Assembly: GCF_000423545.1 (NCBI RefSeq)
Contig: NZ_AUIE01000014.1
Location: 1-64,000, forward strand
From: Metapseudomonas resinovorans DSM 21078
GTDB taxonomy: Bacteria; Pseudomonadota; Gammaproteobacteria; Pseudomonadales; Pseudomonadaceae
Length of the DNA: 64,000 nucleotides
Direction: 5' to 3'
Every line of letters begins with the position of its first letter. Position 1 is the first letter of the stretch. The notes below the pieces were generated by a model. The model ran no database searches. It was not told the origin of the DNA and saw only the letters and a program-made list of their open reading frames with translations. This document shows, piece after piece, positions 15,431 to 24,707 of the stretch. Made by a program: the position numbers and the translations under genes.

Positions 15431-16921
15431 TCAGCGGCGCTTGCTGCCACCCAACAGGGAGCCCATCAGGCCGCGAACCAATTGCCGTCCGAGCTGGTTG
15501 GCTGCCTGGCGCACCGCAGTCTTCATTGCCTGACTGGCGAAGGTTCCCAGCAGCTCGCCGGCCAGGTCACCCATGCCGGGCTGACTGGCCTGCGTCTTGC
15601 CGCCCTTGTCGGATTCAACCTCCGGACTTTGTGCCGCGCGGGCGGTGAGCATTTCATAAGCTGACTCGCGATCGATTGGCTTGTCGTAACGCCCAGCCTG
15701 GGGCGAGCCACGTACCAGCACGGCGCGCTCGCTGTCGTTCAGCGGGCCGATGCGCGACTGCGGCGGCGCAATGGCCACGCGCTGGACCATGGCCGGAGTG
15801 CCCTTCTCTTCCAGGGTGCCGACCAGCGCCTCGCCGATACCGAGTTCGGTGAGCACGGTCAGGGTGTCGAACGCAGGATTCGGGCGGAAACCATCAGCCA
15901 CGGCGCGCAGGGATTTCTGCTCCTTGGCGGTGAACGCGCGTAGGCCATGCTGGATACGCAGGCCGAGCTGGGCCAGTACGTCGTCCGGCAAGTCGCTGGG
16001 CGACTGGGTGACGAAATACACGCCAACGCCCTTGGAACGAATCAACCGCACCACCTGTTCCAGGCGCTCCTGCAGGGCTTTCGGGGTATCGGCGAACAGC
16101 AAATGGGCCTCATCGAAGAACAGCGCCAACACTGGCTTGTCGGCATCACCACGCTCGGGCAACTGCTCAAAGAGCTCAGCCAGCAGCCAGAGCAGGAAAG
16201 TGGCGTAGACCTTGGGCGCCTCGTGGACCAGGCGGCTGGCATCCAGCAGGTGGATACGTCCGCGGCCATCGCGATCGGGCTGGAGGATGTCCTCCAACTG
16301 CAGCGCCGGCTCGCCGAACAGCGCTTCGGCACCCTGCTGCTCCAGGGTGGCCAGGCGTCGCAATAGAGCCTGAGCGGATGCATCGGCGAACAGGGCGCGG
16401 TCCTCACCCAGCATCTCCGGATGATCCTTGAGGTGGTTGAGCAGGGCTTTGAGGTCCTTGAGGTCGAGCAACAGCAGGCCTTCGCGGTCGGCTACCTGGA
16501 AGGCGGCATAGAGTGCGGCCTGCTGACTGTCAGTCAGCTCCAGCAGGTTGCCGAGCAGCAGCGGCCCCATTTCGCTCAGCGTGGTGCGCAGCGGATGGCC
16601 GGACTGCCCGGCGACGTCCCAAAGGGTGACCGGATACGCCTGGGGCTGGTGTCCCAACCAGGGCATCGAGGCGATGCGTTCGGCCACCTTGCCCTGAGGA
16701 TTGCCGACGGCGCCGAGGCCGCAGAGGTCGCCCTTGATGTCTGCCGCGAACACGGCCACGCCGGCGTCGCTGAACACTTCGGCCAACCGCTGCAGGGTCA
16801 CTGTCTTGCCGGTGCCGGTGGCGCCGGCGATGAGGCCGTGCCGGTTGGCCAACTTCATGGCCTGGGAAACGGCATTGCCCTCTGGGTCAGCGCCAAGAAT
16901 CAGGGAACGTTGCTCGGGCAT
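15431..16921 (-). CDS. HerA-like ATPase, DUF853 family
   Basis: The 496-residue P-loop ATPase has Walker A GATGTGKTVTLQRLAE (near residue 34), Walker B LALFFDEAHLLF, a YFVTQSPSDLPDDV sensor segment and a C-terminal low-complexity tail ending GSLLGGSKRR. This is the bacterial DUF853 (HerA/FtsK-like helicase) family, conserved in proteobacteria (YjgR of E. coli). Its role is not established; DNA or protein translocation is assumed from the fold. It is monocistronic and divergent from the chemoreceptor gene. Confidence 0.85.
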   Translation of the reverse strand: MPEQRSLILGADPEGNAVSQAMKLANRHGLIAGATGTGKTVTLQRLAEVFSDAGVAVFAADIKGDLCGLGAVGNPQGKVAERIASMPWLGHQPQAYPVTLWDVAGQSGHPLRTTLSEMGPLLLGNLLELTDSQQAALYAAFQVADREGLLLLDLKDLKALLNHLKDHPEMLGEDRALFADASAQALLRRLATLEQQGAEALFGEPALQLEDILQPDRDGRGRIHLLDASRLVHEAPKVYATFLLWLLAELFEQLPERGDADKPVLALFFDEAHLLFADTPKALQERLEQVVRLIRSKGVGVYFVTQSPSDLPDDVLAQLGLRIQHGLRAFTAKEQKSLRAVADGFRPNPAFDTLTVLTELGIGEALVGTLEEKGTPAMVQRVAIAPPQSRIGPLNDSERAVLVRGSPQAGRYDKPIDRESAYEMLTARAAQSPEVESDKGGKTQASQPGMGDLAGELLGTFASQAMKTAVRQAANQLGRQLVRGLMGSLLGGSKRR

Positions 16922-16936
16922 TTTGCCTTCCTCGGT

Positions 16937-16964
16937 TAAAGCTTTTATTGGTTCGCGCCGATAT
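16937..16964 (+). promoter_or_regulatory. Possible FliA (sigma28) promoter for the chemoreceptor
   Basis: TAAAGCTT begins at 16937 and GCCGATAT follows at 16957-16964. The consensus is TAAA-N15-GCCGATAA; here the spacer is 16, and one base of the -10 differs. The site lies about 80 bp upstream of the chemoreceptor ATG, in the right direction, and chemoreceptors are usual FliA targets. Confidence 0.5.
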
Positions 16965-17045
16965 ATAAACCGACGTTTCTACTCAGTTTTTCTGCACTCA
17001 CGTGCCATAAAGACTGGTGCCTGACCTAACCGGACGCAAGCAAAC

Positions 17046-18923
17046 ATGATCAAAAACCTGAGGTTCAGCCACAAGATTCTGCTTGCCGCCTCGCTGGTGG
17101 TAATTGCGGCTTTCTCGCTGTTCACCCTGTACAACGATTACTTGCAAAGGAATGCGATCCGTAACGACCTGGAAAACTATCTGCAGGAAATGGGCGATGT
17201 CACCGCCAGTAATATCCAGAACTGGCTTTCGGGCCGGATTCTGCTGGTGGAAAGCGTGGCCGAATCCCTGGCCGCCAACCCTTCGCCTGACGCCGTACCG
17301 ACCCTGTTGCAACAACGGGCATTGAGCTCCACCTTCGCCTTCACGTACTTCGGCACCCAGGACGGGCAATTCACCATGCGCCCGGACAGCGCAATGCCCG
17401 AAGGCTATGACCCGCGCACCCGACCCTGGTATCAGGGCGCCAAGAGCGCCGGCGGCACCACCCTCACCGAACCCTATGTCGATGCAGCCACCGGCCAGCT
17501 GATCATGACCATCGCCACGCCGGTGCAGTCCCTCGGCGTGGCCGGCGGCGACCTGAGCCTGCAAACCCTGGTGCAGATCATCAACGCCCTGGACTTCGAC
17601 GGCATGGGCTATGCCTTCCTGGTGAGCTCAGACGGCAAGGTCCTGGTGCACCCGAACAAGGACATGGTGATGAAGAATCTGCGGGAGATCTATCCGCAGA
17701 ACACACCGGCCATCAATGCCGGCTTCAGCGAAGTGGAGGTGGAAGGCGTCACCCGCATCCTGACTTTCGCCCCGGTCAAGGGCCTGCCTTCGGTGAACTG
17801 GTACATCGGCGTGTCGGTGGACAAGGACAAGGCCTTCGGGATGCTCAGCGAGTTCCGCGCCTCGGCCATCATCGCGACGGTGATTGCCGTGGTGATCATC
17901 ATCCTGTTGCTGGGCATGTTGATCCGGGTACTGATGCAGCCACTGCACATCATGGGTCGCGCCATGCAGGACATCGCCCAGGGTGAAGGCGACCTGACTC
18001 GCCGCCTGGCGATTCATGCGCAGGACGAGTTCGGTGAACTGGCCAGTGCCTTCAACCGCTTCCTCGAGCGTATCCACGGTTCCATCCGCGAAGTGTCTTC
18101 GGCCACCAACCACGTGAACCAGGTGGCCAAGCTGGTGCTGAACGCCTCCAACTCGTCCATGAGCAACTCCGACGAACAGGCCAACCGCACCAACAGCGTC
18201 GCCGCGGCGATCAACGAACTGGGCGCTGCCGCCCAGGAAATCGCCCGCAACGCCGCCGACGCCTCGCACCAGGCTTCCTCCGCCCGCACCCTGGCCGAGG
18301 ACGGCCGTCAGGTGGTCGAGCGCACCATCCAGGCGATGAATGAGTTGTCCGGGAAGATCCGCGCTTCCTGCGGCAACATCGAGACCCTGAACAGCAAGAC
18401 GGTGAACATCGGCCAGATCCTCGAAGTGATCAAAGGCATCTCCGAACAGACCAACCTGCTGGCGCTCAACGCCGCCATCGAAGCCGCCCGTGCCGGCGAG
18501 GCCGGCCGTGGTTTCGCCGTCGTGGCGGATGAAGTGCGCAACCTGGCCCACCGCACCCAGGAGTCGGCCCAGGAAATCCAGCAGATGATCGAGGAGCTGC
18601 AAGTCGGCGCCCGCGAGGCGGTCAGCACCATGACCGAGAGCCAGCGCTACAGCGAGCAGAGCGTGGAGATCGCCAACCAGGCCGGCCAGCGCCTGGGCAG
18701 CGTGACCCAGCGCATCGGCGAGATCGACGGCATGAACCAGTCGGTGGCCACCGCCACCGAAGAACAGACCGCCGTGGTCGACTCGCTGAACATGGACATC
18801 ACCGAGATCAACACCCTCAACCAGGAAGGCGTGGAAAACCTCCAGGCCACGCTGCGTGCCTGTGCCGATTTGGATCAGCAGGCAGCACGCTTGCAGCATC
18901 TGGTGGGGAGTTTCCGGATCTAG
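17046..18923 (+). CDS. Methyl-accepting chemotaxis protein with dCache amino-acid sensor (PctA-like)
   Basis: The 625-residue receptor has a transmembrane helix at about 11-29, a periplasmic dCache domain (about 30-275), a second helix (about 278-300), HAMP, and a signalling domain with the hairpin tip [19 protein letters not shown]. The sensor carries the amino-acid-binding pattern known from PctA: Tyr121, Arg126, Trp128, Tyr129, Tyr144, Asp146 and an Asp near 169 (in [26 protein letters not shown]). It should therefore mediate taxis to L-amino acids. No C-terminal CheR-docking pentapeptide is present. The MCP terminator stem overlaps the end of a convergent small gene. Confidence 0.93.
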   Translation: MIKNLRFSHKILLAASLVVIAAFSLFTLYNDYLQRNAIRNDLENYLQEMGDVTASNIQNWLSGRILLVESVAESLAANPSPDAVPTLLQQRALSSTFAFTYFGTQDGQFTMRPDSAMPEGYDPRTRPWYQGAKSAGGTTLTEPYVDAATGQLIMTIATPVQSLGVAGGDLSLQTLVQIINALDFDGMGYAFLVSSDGKVLVHPNKDMVMKNLREIYPQNTPAINAGFSEVEVEGVTRILTFAPVKGLPSVNWYIGVSVDKDKAFGMLSEFRASAIIATVIAVVIIILLLGMLIRVLMQPLHIMGRAMQDIAQGEGDLTRRLAIHAQDEFGELASAFNRFLERIHGSIREVSSATNHVNQVAKLVLNASNSSMSNSDEQANRTNSVAAAINELGAAAQEIARNAADASHQASSARTLAEDGRQVVERTIQAMNELSGKIRASCGNIETLNSKTVNIGQILEVIKGISEQTNLLALNAAIEAARAGEAGRGFAVVADEVRNLAHRTQESAQEIQQMIEELQVGAREAVSTMTESQRYSEQSVEIANQAGQRLGSVTQRIGEIDGMNQSVATATEEQTAVVDSLNMDITEINTLNQEGVENLQATLRACADLDQQAARLQHLVGSFRI

Positions 18924-18950
18924 ATCGACGCTCTGCCATCCCAATACAGA

Positions 18951-18979
18951 GAAGGCGCCTAAGGCGCCTTCTTCTTTTC
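18951..18979 (+). terminator. Terminator of the chemoreceptor gene, overlapping a convergent small gene
   Basis: GAAGGCGCCT (18951-18960) and AGGCGCCTTC (18962-18971) form a palindromic stem, followed on the plus strand by TTCTTTTC. The stop codon and last Lys-Ala-Pro codons of the leftward 57-aa gene are inside this stem and T-tract. Confidence 0.8.
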
Positions 18980-19132
18980 TTCCTCTTCCTGCACTTTTCG
19001 CCACAGCTCGGCAGCCCCGGGAAACTCGGTGCCGTTGTCCTCACTCAGCTCATCCGGGTCATAACGCCGTACGCAGCCTTCGCCCAACGTGGGCGGCGGC
19101 GTGGATGTAGCGCGGTCGCGTGGATCGGTCAT
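18959..19132 (-). CDS. Small acidic protein, 57 aa
   Basis: Frame from ATG at 19132 to TAG at 18959-18961: MTDPRDRATSTPPPTLGEGC, then RRYDPDELSEDNGTEFPGAA and a charged tail ending EEEEKKKAP. AGGAACGCCC before the ATG gives a Shine-Dalgarno. It starts 9 bp after the stop of the CBS gene in the same direction, so the two form a unit. Pro-rich and charged, without membrane segment; probably a short cytoplasmic protein of unknown function. Its final codons are shared with the terminator hairpin of the convergent chemoreceptor gene. Confidence 0.6.
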   Translation of the reverse strand: MTDPRDRATSTPPPTLGEGCVRRYDPDELSEDNGTEFPGAAELWRKVQEEEEKKKAP

Positions 19133-19141
19133 GGGCGTTCC

Positions 19142-19567
19142 TCAGACTTCCGGCGGTTGCCCGGAATCGTGTTGGGCAAAGGCTTTTACGGCTCGCAGCA
19201 CATCGCGGCGACTGATCTGGCCGACCAGCACACCCTCCTCCACCACAGGGAAACAACGGCGTTTGTCACGCAGGAAGCGCTGGCAAACATCGATGATATC
19301 GGTTTCCGGAGAAATGGTTTCCACCTGGGTGGACATATAGCCGCTGACGTTGCCGCCAATGGCCTCGTAATAGGCCCCGGAAAGAATGCCGCGCAGGCAA
19401 TCGCCCTCCGAGATCATGCCGATGAGATGGCCCTGGGAATCCACCACCGGAGCGGCGGGAATGTGATGTTCCAGCAGGCGTTCGATAGCCAGGAAGAGGT
19501 CGGTGTCGGACCTGAAGGTCACCAGGTGGCGAGCCATGTAGTCGCGCACCTTGATGGATCTGAGCAT
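19142..19567 (-). CDS. CBS-domain protein
   Basis: The 141-residue protein is a Bateman module of two CBS motifs: the first from about residue 7 (VRDYMARHLVTFRSDTDLFL ... HLIGMISEGDCLRG), the second from about 75 (VSGYMSTQVETISPETDIID ... VLVGQISRRDVLRAV). CBS pairs bind adenosine nucleotides such as AMP, ATP or SAM and usually regulate partner proteins. No effector domain is attached. It is followed closely by the 57-aa gene. Confidence 0.88.
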   Translation of the reverse strand: MLRSIKVRDYMARHLVTFRSDTDLFLAIERLLEHHIPAAPVVDSQGHLIGMISEGDCLRGILSGAYYEAIGGNVSGYMSTQVETISPETDIIDVCQRFLRDKRRCFPVVEEGVLVGQISRRDVLRAVKAFAQHDSGQPPEV

Positions 19568-19615
19568 GGGGCGGGCTCCTGTTCCAATTGACCGGAGCGG
19601 TGCCCGCCGAAGGGA

Positions 19616-20467
19616 TCAGTCGAACACGACGGTCTTGTTATCGTGCACCAACACCCGGTCTTCAAGGTGATAGCGTAGCCCACGGGACAGGACCATCTTC
19701 TCCACGTCCTTGCCGAGTCGAACCATGTCCTCGACGCTGTCGCGGTGGGTTACGCGCACCACGTCCTGCTCGATGATGGGGCCGGCATCCAGCTCCTCGG
19801 TAACGTAGTGGCACGTGGCGCCGATCAGCTTCACCCCGCGCAACGACGCCTGGTGGTAGGGCTTGGCGCCAACGAAGGACGGCAGGAAGCTGTGGTGGAT
19901 GTTGATCACCTGATGGGCGTAACGCTGGCACAGCTCCGGCGGGAGGATCTGCATGTAACGGGCGAGCACCACGGTATCGGCGCGATTCTCTTCCACCAGG
20001 CGGGAAACCTCGTCGAAGGCCGGCTGCTTGTTCTTCGGATCCACCGGGACGTGGACGTAGGGAATGCCATGCCACTCCACCATGCTTCGCAGGTCGTCAT
20101 GGTTGGAGATCACGCAGGGGATCTCGCAATCCAGCTCGCCGCTATGCCAGCGGTGCAGCAGATCGGCCAGGCAATGGGACTCACGACTGGCCATCAGCAC
20201 GACACGCTTTTTCACTTCGGAATCGGTCACCCGCCAGTCCATGGCGAACTCACGGGCGATCGGCGCGAACGCCTGGCGGAAACCATCCAGATCGAAAGGC
20301 AGGGAATCGGCACGGATTTCATGGCGCATGAAGAACCAGCCGCTCTGATTATCCGAATGATGGCTGGCCTCGGTGATCCAGCCGTTGTAGGTAGCCAGGA
20401 AGTTACTGACCTTGGCTACGATACCGACGCCGTCCGGACAGGCAATCACCAGACGAAATGTGCGCAT
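19616..20467 (-). CDS. purU: Formyltetrahydrofolate deformylase
   Basis: The 283-residue protein has an N-terminal ACT domain (RLVIACPDGVGIVAKVSNFL, residues 4-23) and a C-terminal formyltransferase fold with VISNHDDLRSMVE, INIHHSFLPSFVGA and GATCHYVTEELDAGPIIEQD. The His and Asp of those motifs are the catalytic pair of PurU/GAR transformylase-type enzymes. PurU hydrolyses 10-formyl-THF to formate and THF, balancing one-carbon pools and supplying formate for PurT. Length matches E. coli PurU (280). The ATG at 20467 has GGAG upstream; a longer frame to 20641 is not family sequence. Confidence 0.95.
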   Translation of the reverse strand: MRTFRLVIACPDGVGIVAKVSNFLATYNGWITEASHHSDNQSGWFFMRHEIRADSLPFDLDGFRQAFAPIAREFAMDWRVTDSEVKKRVVLMASRESHCLADLLHRWHSGELDCEIPCVISNHDDLRSMVEWHGIPYVHVPVDPKNKQPAFDEVSRLVEENRADTVVLARYMQILPPELCQRYAHQVINIHHSFLPSFVGAKPYHQASLRGVKLIGATCHYVTEELDAGPIIEQDVVRVTHRDSVEDMVRLGKDVEKMVLSRGLRYHLEDRVLVHDNKTVVFD

Positions 20468-20792
20468 GAGGGAACACTCCAGAGACTTCGCAAAGGCGGC
20501 CATTCTAGCTACTGCGCGCAGAAACTTCAGTAACCGCGTGCTTTGAAGGGGATTCCGCTGATCGCGGAGCAACACACAGCGCACAACTAAAGGGCACCAT
20601 CCGACGCTGATATAGCGAGTATCCGAAGCACAATTACGCATTAGAACGGCAGCGGGACTAGTATCAAAGAAGAAGCCGACAACAATGCGTACAAAAGTTT
20701 TCGCGCTTATTTACTTACAGATAATCGCTGTCTATTATTGCTGACACTTCGCAATCGCAAGTCAACGTACGATTCCAACAAGGGACGCCGAC
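20468..20792 (+). promoter_or_regulatory. AT-rich mvaT promoter region
   Basis: No gene is seen in these 325 bp. The part nearest mvaT (about 20640-20760) is clearly AT-richer than its surroundings. TTACTT (20711-20716), a 16-bp spacer and TATTAT (20733-20738) form a plausible sigma70 promoter about 50 bp before mvaT. AT-richness suits autoregulation by MvaT, which is known to bind its own promoter region in Pseudomonas. Confidence 0.5.
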
Positions 20793-21173
20793 ATGTCGCT
20801 GATCAACGAATACCGGGCTACGGAAGAAGCCATCAAGGAGCTCCAAGAGCGCCTGAAGAACCTGTCCCAGGACGACAAGCTGAAGAAAGAACTGGAGTTC
20901 GAAGGCAAACTGCGCACTCTGATGGGCGAATATCAGAAATCCCTGCGCGACATCATTGCCCTGCTCGATCCGGACGCCCGCTCCAGCAAGGCTCCGCGCG
21001 CCGCAAAGGCCGGTGCTACTGGCAGCAAGCGCGCCCGCAAGGTCAAGCAGTACAAGAACCCGCACACGGGTGAAGTGATCGAAACCAAAGGCGGCAACCA
21101 CAAGACTCTGAAAGAGTGGAAAGCCAAGTGGGGCGCCGAAGCCGTTGAAGGTTGGGCCACCATCCTGGGCTAA
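20793..21173 (+). CDS. mvaT: MvaT, H-NS-like nucleoid protein
   Basis: The 126-residue protein has an N-terminal coiled coil (MSLINEYRATEEAIKELQER onward, about 1-60), a basic Ala/Lys linker, and a C-terminal DNA-binding segment with KQYKNPHTGEV, ETKGGNHKTLKEWKAKWG. The GGN turn is the minor-groove contact of the MvaT/MvaU 'AT-pincer'. MvaT silences AT-rich and foreign DNA in Pseudomonas, taking the place of H-NS. The gene is monocistronic with its own terminator. Confidence 0.95.
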   Translation: MSLINEYRATEEAIKELQERLKNLSQDDKLKKELEFEGKLRTLMGEYQKSLRDIIALLDPDARSSKAPRAAKAGATGSKRARKVKQYKNPHTGEVIETKGGNHKTLKEWKAKWGAEAVEGWATILG

Positions 21174-21191
21174 GCCCCTCGGCAATAAAGA

Positions 21192-21216
21192 ACGCCAGCA
21201 TCTGCTGGCGTTTTTT
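21192..21216 (+). terminator. Rho-independent terminator of mvaT
   Basis: ACGCCAGCA (21192-21200), 2-nt loop, TGCTGGCGT (21203-21211), then a run of Ts to 21216. Confidence 0.92.
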
Positions 21217-21255
21217 ATGGCGCAGGTAAACCCCGGAAAGTTCCGGGGCCGGTTA

Positions 21256-22686
21256 TCACAACCGATAGCGATGACCCAGTTCCAGGGCATATCGGCGCCA
21301 CTCCAGCAACACCGTCTGTTGCGACGGTTCGGCTTTGGCCTGGAACTCATCCAGCGCCGCGAAAAAACTCTCCAGGGTATTTGGCGCCCCGAATTCCGGG
21401 CTCTTCAGCCGATTCCTGCAGAACTCCTCCCAGCGCCATCGATCGGTTTCCGACAAAGTTTCAGGGAAGTTTCTCGCACGGTAACGGAACAGCAACTCCG
21501 GCAGGCGCGTGTCGTCGAACGGCCAATTTTCCCGGGACAATTGCTGCGGATCGGCACGTCGAACTTGTTCGCAGAGACGACGATCCCGGTCGCCGAGAAA
21601 TCCGCCGTACAACTGCTGCTCAGGATCATCCAGCGAAGTGAATTCCTCCTCCGCATAAATAACCGGCAACTTCTCTTGCCAGATGGCGGCCAGTTCGGTG
21701 AGCTGCGCGGCACGACGCTGGCAGAGTTCCAGGTCGACGCCCAGGCGCTGGCGATCGGTTTCTCGCAGTACCGCCAGCGGTGCTACCACCGGACAACGGT
21801 TGATATGCAGCAGCTTCAGCGGCACCGGCAACTCACCTTCCGCCAACTCATCACGTCGGGTGTACAGACGCTTTTGCAGAGCCTCCCCGTCGAGGTCCAG
21901 CAGCGGCGCAGGATCAGCTTGCAGGTCCAGCACGATCAAGGCATTGCGGTTGCGCGGATGCCAGGCCAGCGGCAGGACGACTGCCAGGTAATGGCGCTCG
22001 CCGGCAAAGCGCCCGGAGATATGCACCAGGGGCTGCAACAGGCGCACCTGCTCCTGCACCTTGTGCTTGCTGCGCAGTTGATAGAGATAGTCGAACAACC
22101 TCGGCTGACGCTCCCGCAGCAGACGCGCCAGGGCGATGGTCGCACGCACATCGGACAGCGCATCGTGAGCCTGGCCGTGATCGATACCGTTGGCGGCAGT
22201 GAGCAGCTCCAGGCGCAGGCTGACACGGCCGTCCTGCTGAGGCCACTCGATACCTTCAGGACGCAGCGCGTAGGCGGTGCGAACCACGTCGATCAGGTCC
22301 CAGCGACTGTTGCCGCCTTGCCATTCGCGGGCATAGGGGTCGTAGAAATTGCGGTAGAGGCTGTAGCGAGTGACCTCATCGTCGAAGCGCAAGGTGTTGT
22401 AGCCGGCGCCACAGGTGCCTGGTAGCGCCAGTTCGGCATGTACCCGATGCATGAACTCGGCTTCACCCAGCCCCTTCTCCGCCAGGGTACCGGGCAGGAT
22501 GCCAGTGACCAGGCAAGCTGCCGGATGAGGCAGGATGTCGTCGCTGGGCTTGCAGTAGAGGTTGATCGGCTCACCGATCTCGTTGAGCGCCTCGTCCGTG
22601 CGAATGCCGGCAACCTGCAGCGGACGGTCGCAGCGCGGGTTGATACCGGTGGTTTCGTAGTCGTGCCAGAAGATGCTGGATGTCAC
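21256..22686 (-). CDS. sbcB: Exodeoxyribonuclease I
   Basis: The 476-residue enzyme begins MTSSIFWHDYETTGINPRCD, with the DEDDh exonuclease Asp and Glu in HDYETTG, further acidic residues in GYNTLRFDDEV, and the HDALSDVRATIALARLL motif that supplies the catalytic His and Asp. The SH3-like and helical C-terminal domains of ExoI follow. It degrades single-stranded DNA 3' to 5' and serves mismatch repair and recombination. It converges on mvaT, and the length equals E. coli SbcB (475). Confidence 0.95.
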   Translation of the reverse strand: MTSSIFWHDYETTGINPRCDRPLQVAGIRTDEALNEIGEPINLYCKPSDDILPHPAACLVTGILPGTLAEKGLGEAEFMHRVHAELALPGTCGAGYNTLRFDDEVTRYSLYRNFYDPYAREWQGGNSRWDLIDVVRTAYALRPEGIEWPQQDGRVSLRLELLTAANGIDHGQAHDALSDVRATIALARLLRERQPRLFDYLYQLRSKHKVQEQVRLLQPLVHISGRFAGERHYLAVVLPLAWHPRNRNALIVLDLQADPAPLLDLDGEALQKRLYTRRDELAEGELPVPLKLLHINRCPVVAPLAVLRETDRQRLGVDLELCQRRAAQLTELAAIWQEKLPVIYAEEEFTSLDDPEQQLYGGFLGDRDRRLCEQVRRADPQQLSRENWPFDDTRLPELLFRYRARNFPETLSETDRWRWEEFCRNRLKSPEFGAPNTLESFFAALDEFQAKAEPSQQTVLLEWRRYALELGHRYRL

Positions 22687-22995
22687 GGCGTCCCCCTTGT
22701 TCGTGAGCGGGTCAGTCTAACACCGGGGCGGGTCAGGCAATGGCGCCGAACAGGCTGGGAAATTTCGCCATCAGCCCGCTTGCTGGCCGGAATATGGCGG
22801 GCCTAGAATCGCCGCCACTGGATGATCGACCCCCGACAAGGACTGCCCCCATGCCTGTGCCTTGCGCACCTCGCGCACACTCTGCCCCGTCGAATATCCC
22901 ACACCCTTCACAGCATGCAGGTTGAGTCCTTCCTGCCAGGTTGCCTGGATACCGGCCGGTCGCTAGCATCGGGCTTTCCCCTTGGCGCCCAGCCG
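22687..22995 (+). promoter_or_regulatory. Promoter region of the MoxR-associated operon
   Basis: TTGCTG (22780-22785), 18-bp spacer and TAGAAT (22804-22809) form a sigma70-like promoter pointing to the RDD gene. The predicted start near 22816 leaves almost no leader for an ATG at 22822, which argues for the downstream start at 22996. No other gene is visible in this 309-bp stretch. Confidence 0.45.
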
Positions 22996-23730
22996 ATGCC
23001 CGCAACCCGATCCAGTTCCCATCCTGCCGAGCCCCAGGCCCTGCCGCTGGACACCCGCTACCAGGTAGAGACACCGGAAGGCATTGACCTGGTCCTGCGT
23101 CCCGCCGGCCTGTTACCCCGCGCGCTGGCCTATGCCATCGACCTGGCGATCCGCGGTGCCATCATGCTTGTGTTGTTCATCGCCCTGGCCCTGCTCGGGC
23201 AGTTCGGCATAGGTCTCGGGCTGATCCTTATGTTCCTGCTCAACTGGTGGTACATGGTGCTGTTCGAGGTGCTCAACCAGGGCCGCTCGCCGGGCAAGCA
23301 CGTGATGGGCCTGCGGGTGGTGCATGACGACGGCACGCCCATTGGCTGGTCCGCCTCGCTGGTGCGCAACCTGCTGCGCTTCGTCGATATGCTGCCCTTC
23401 GCCTACACCCTGGGCGCCCTCAGTTGCCTGCTGCACCCGACCTTCAAGCGCCTGGGCGACATCGCCGCCGGCAGCCTGGTGGTCTACCGCGACGAAAAGC
23501 CCCAGCGTCCTGAACTGCCGGATGCCGAGCCGGAGCGCACGCCCTTCCCCCTGAGCCTGGCCGAACAGCGCGCCCTGCTCAGCTTCGCCGAGCGCCAGGC
23601 CAGCCTGTCGCCGGCCCGTCGCGCCGAACTCGCCGGCATCCTGGCCGAGCCGCTGGAAGTGCCACCGGAACAGGCGCAAGCACGTATAAACGGCATCGCC
23701 CGTGGCCTGTTGGGGACGAACTCGCCATGA
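22996..23730 (+). CDS. RDD-family membrane protein
   Basis: About 244 residues from the ATG at 22996 (MPATRSSSHPAEPQALPLDT). The RDD domain follows: LLPRALAYAIDLAIRGAIML, a second hydrophobic segment LILMFLLNWWYMVLFEVLNQ, GRSPGKHVMGLRVV and a third near LLRFVDMLPFAYTLG. The C-terminal 80 residues are cytoplasmic and charged. In-frame ATGs at 22915 and 22822 give longer forms without conserved sequence. It is the first gene of a six-gene unit and overlaps the next by 4 bp. Its role is unknown. Confidence 0.8.
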   Translation: MPATRSSSHPAEPQALPLDTRYQVETPEGIDLVLRPAGLLPRALAYAIDLAIRGAIMLVLFIALALLGQFGIGLGLILMFLLNWWYMVLFEVLNQGRSPGKHVMGLRVVHDDGTPIGWSASLVRNLLRFVDMLPFAYTLGALSCLLHPTFKRLGDIAAGSLVVYRDEKPQRPELPDAEPERTPFPLSLAEQRALLSFAERQASLSPARRAELAGILAEPLEVPPEQAQARINGIARGLLGTNSP

Positions 23731-24707
23731 AACAGAACCTCTTCGAACGCCAGCACCAAGCAAGCTGGAAAGCCTTCGCCGAACTGCTCGATCGCCTCGA
23801 AGGCGGCAAGGCCGATGCGCAGGCCTGTGCGTCCTTCTCCGCCGACTACCGGCAGCTCTGCCAGCACCTGGCGCTCTCGCAGGAGCGCGGCTACAGCAGC
23901 CATCTGGTGGAGCACCTGCAGCAGCTGGCCATGCGCGGCCATCAGCAGTTCTACCGCCATCGCAGCCACCTCGGCGCGCGCCTGCTGGGCTTTCTTCTCG
24001 GCGGCTTCCCGCGCCTGGTACGCAACCAGTGGCGCAGCATCGCCGCCGCCAGCCTGCTGTTCTACGGGAGCCTGTTGCTGATGGGCCTGCTGGTGCACAA
24101 CTGGCCTGACCTGGTCTACAGCGTGCTGGACCCGGAACAGGTGTCGTCGATGGAGTCCATGTATGACCCTGACGCCCGACGCATCGGCCCCATGAGCGAG
24201 CGAGACTCGGGGGATGACTGGATGATGTTCGGCCACTACATCATGAACAACATCGGCATCGCCTTTCAGACTTACGCCGGAGGCCTGCTCTTTGGTGTCG
24301 GCAGCCTGTTCTTCCTGCTGTTCAACGGCCTGCACATCGGCGCGGTGGCCGGCCATCTGACCCAGATCGGCTTCGGTGAAACCTTCTGGTCATTCGTCAT
24401 CGGCCACGGCGCCTTCGAACTCACCGCCATTGCCTTCGCGGGCGCCGCCGGCCTGCAGCTGGGCTGGGCCCTGCTCGCCCCCGGCCGCCTGCCCCGTGGC
24501 GAAGCCCTGCGCCTGGCCGCCGGACGCAGCGTGCAACTGGTGGCCGGGGTGATCCTGCTGCTGGTGATCGCCGCCTTCGTCGAAGCCTACTGGTCCTCCG
24601 TGACCCTGGTGGAGCCCCAGGTCAAATACCTGGTGGGCGCCGGCCTCTGGCTGCTCGTAGGCCTCTACTTCGGCCTGGTCGGCAGGAGGGCGCATGCGCC
24701 TGACTGA
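23727..24707 (+). CDS. SpoIIM/DUF95-family membrane protein
   Basis: The 326-residue protein starts MKQNLFERQHQASWKAFAEL, has a cytoplasmic helical region (1-105), then five or so transmembrane helices (e.g. SIAAASLLFYGSLLLMGLLV, GGLLFGVGSLFFLLFNGLHI, SVQLVAGVILLLVIAAFVEA). FELTAIAFAGAAGLQLGWAL is the hallmark of the stage II sporulation protein M family, here in a non-sporulating bacterium. The ATG overlaps the RDD stop by 4 bp and the stop overlaps the next gene by 14 bp. These proteins travel with MoxR/DUF58 genes and may be membrane partners of the complex. Confidence 0.88.
   Translation: MKQNLFERQHQASWKAFAELLDRLEGGKADAQACASFSADYRQLCQHLALSQERGYSSHLVEHLQQLAMRGHQQFYRHRSHLGARLLGFLLGGFPRLVRNQWRSIAAASLLFYGSLLLMGLLVHNWPDLVYSVLDPEQVSSMESMYDPDARRIGPMSERDSGDDWMMFGHYIMNNIGIAFQTYAGGLLFGVGSLFFLLFNGLHIGAVAGHLTQIGFGETFWSFVIGHGAFELTAIAFAGAAGLQLGWALLAPGRLPRGEALRLAAGRSVQLVAGVILLLVIAAFVEAYWSSVTLVEPQVKYLVGAGLWLLVGLYFGLVGRRAHAPD

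Noticed and set aside
22822-22995. Longer start of the RDD protein at 22822
   Set aside because: The predicted promoter starts transcription around 22816, leaving no room for a ribosome-binding site, and the extra residues are not conserved-looking.
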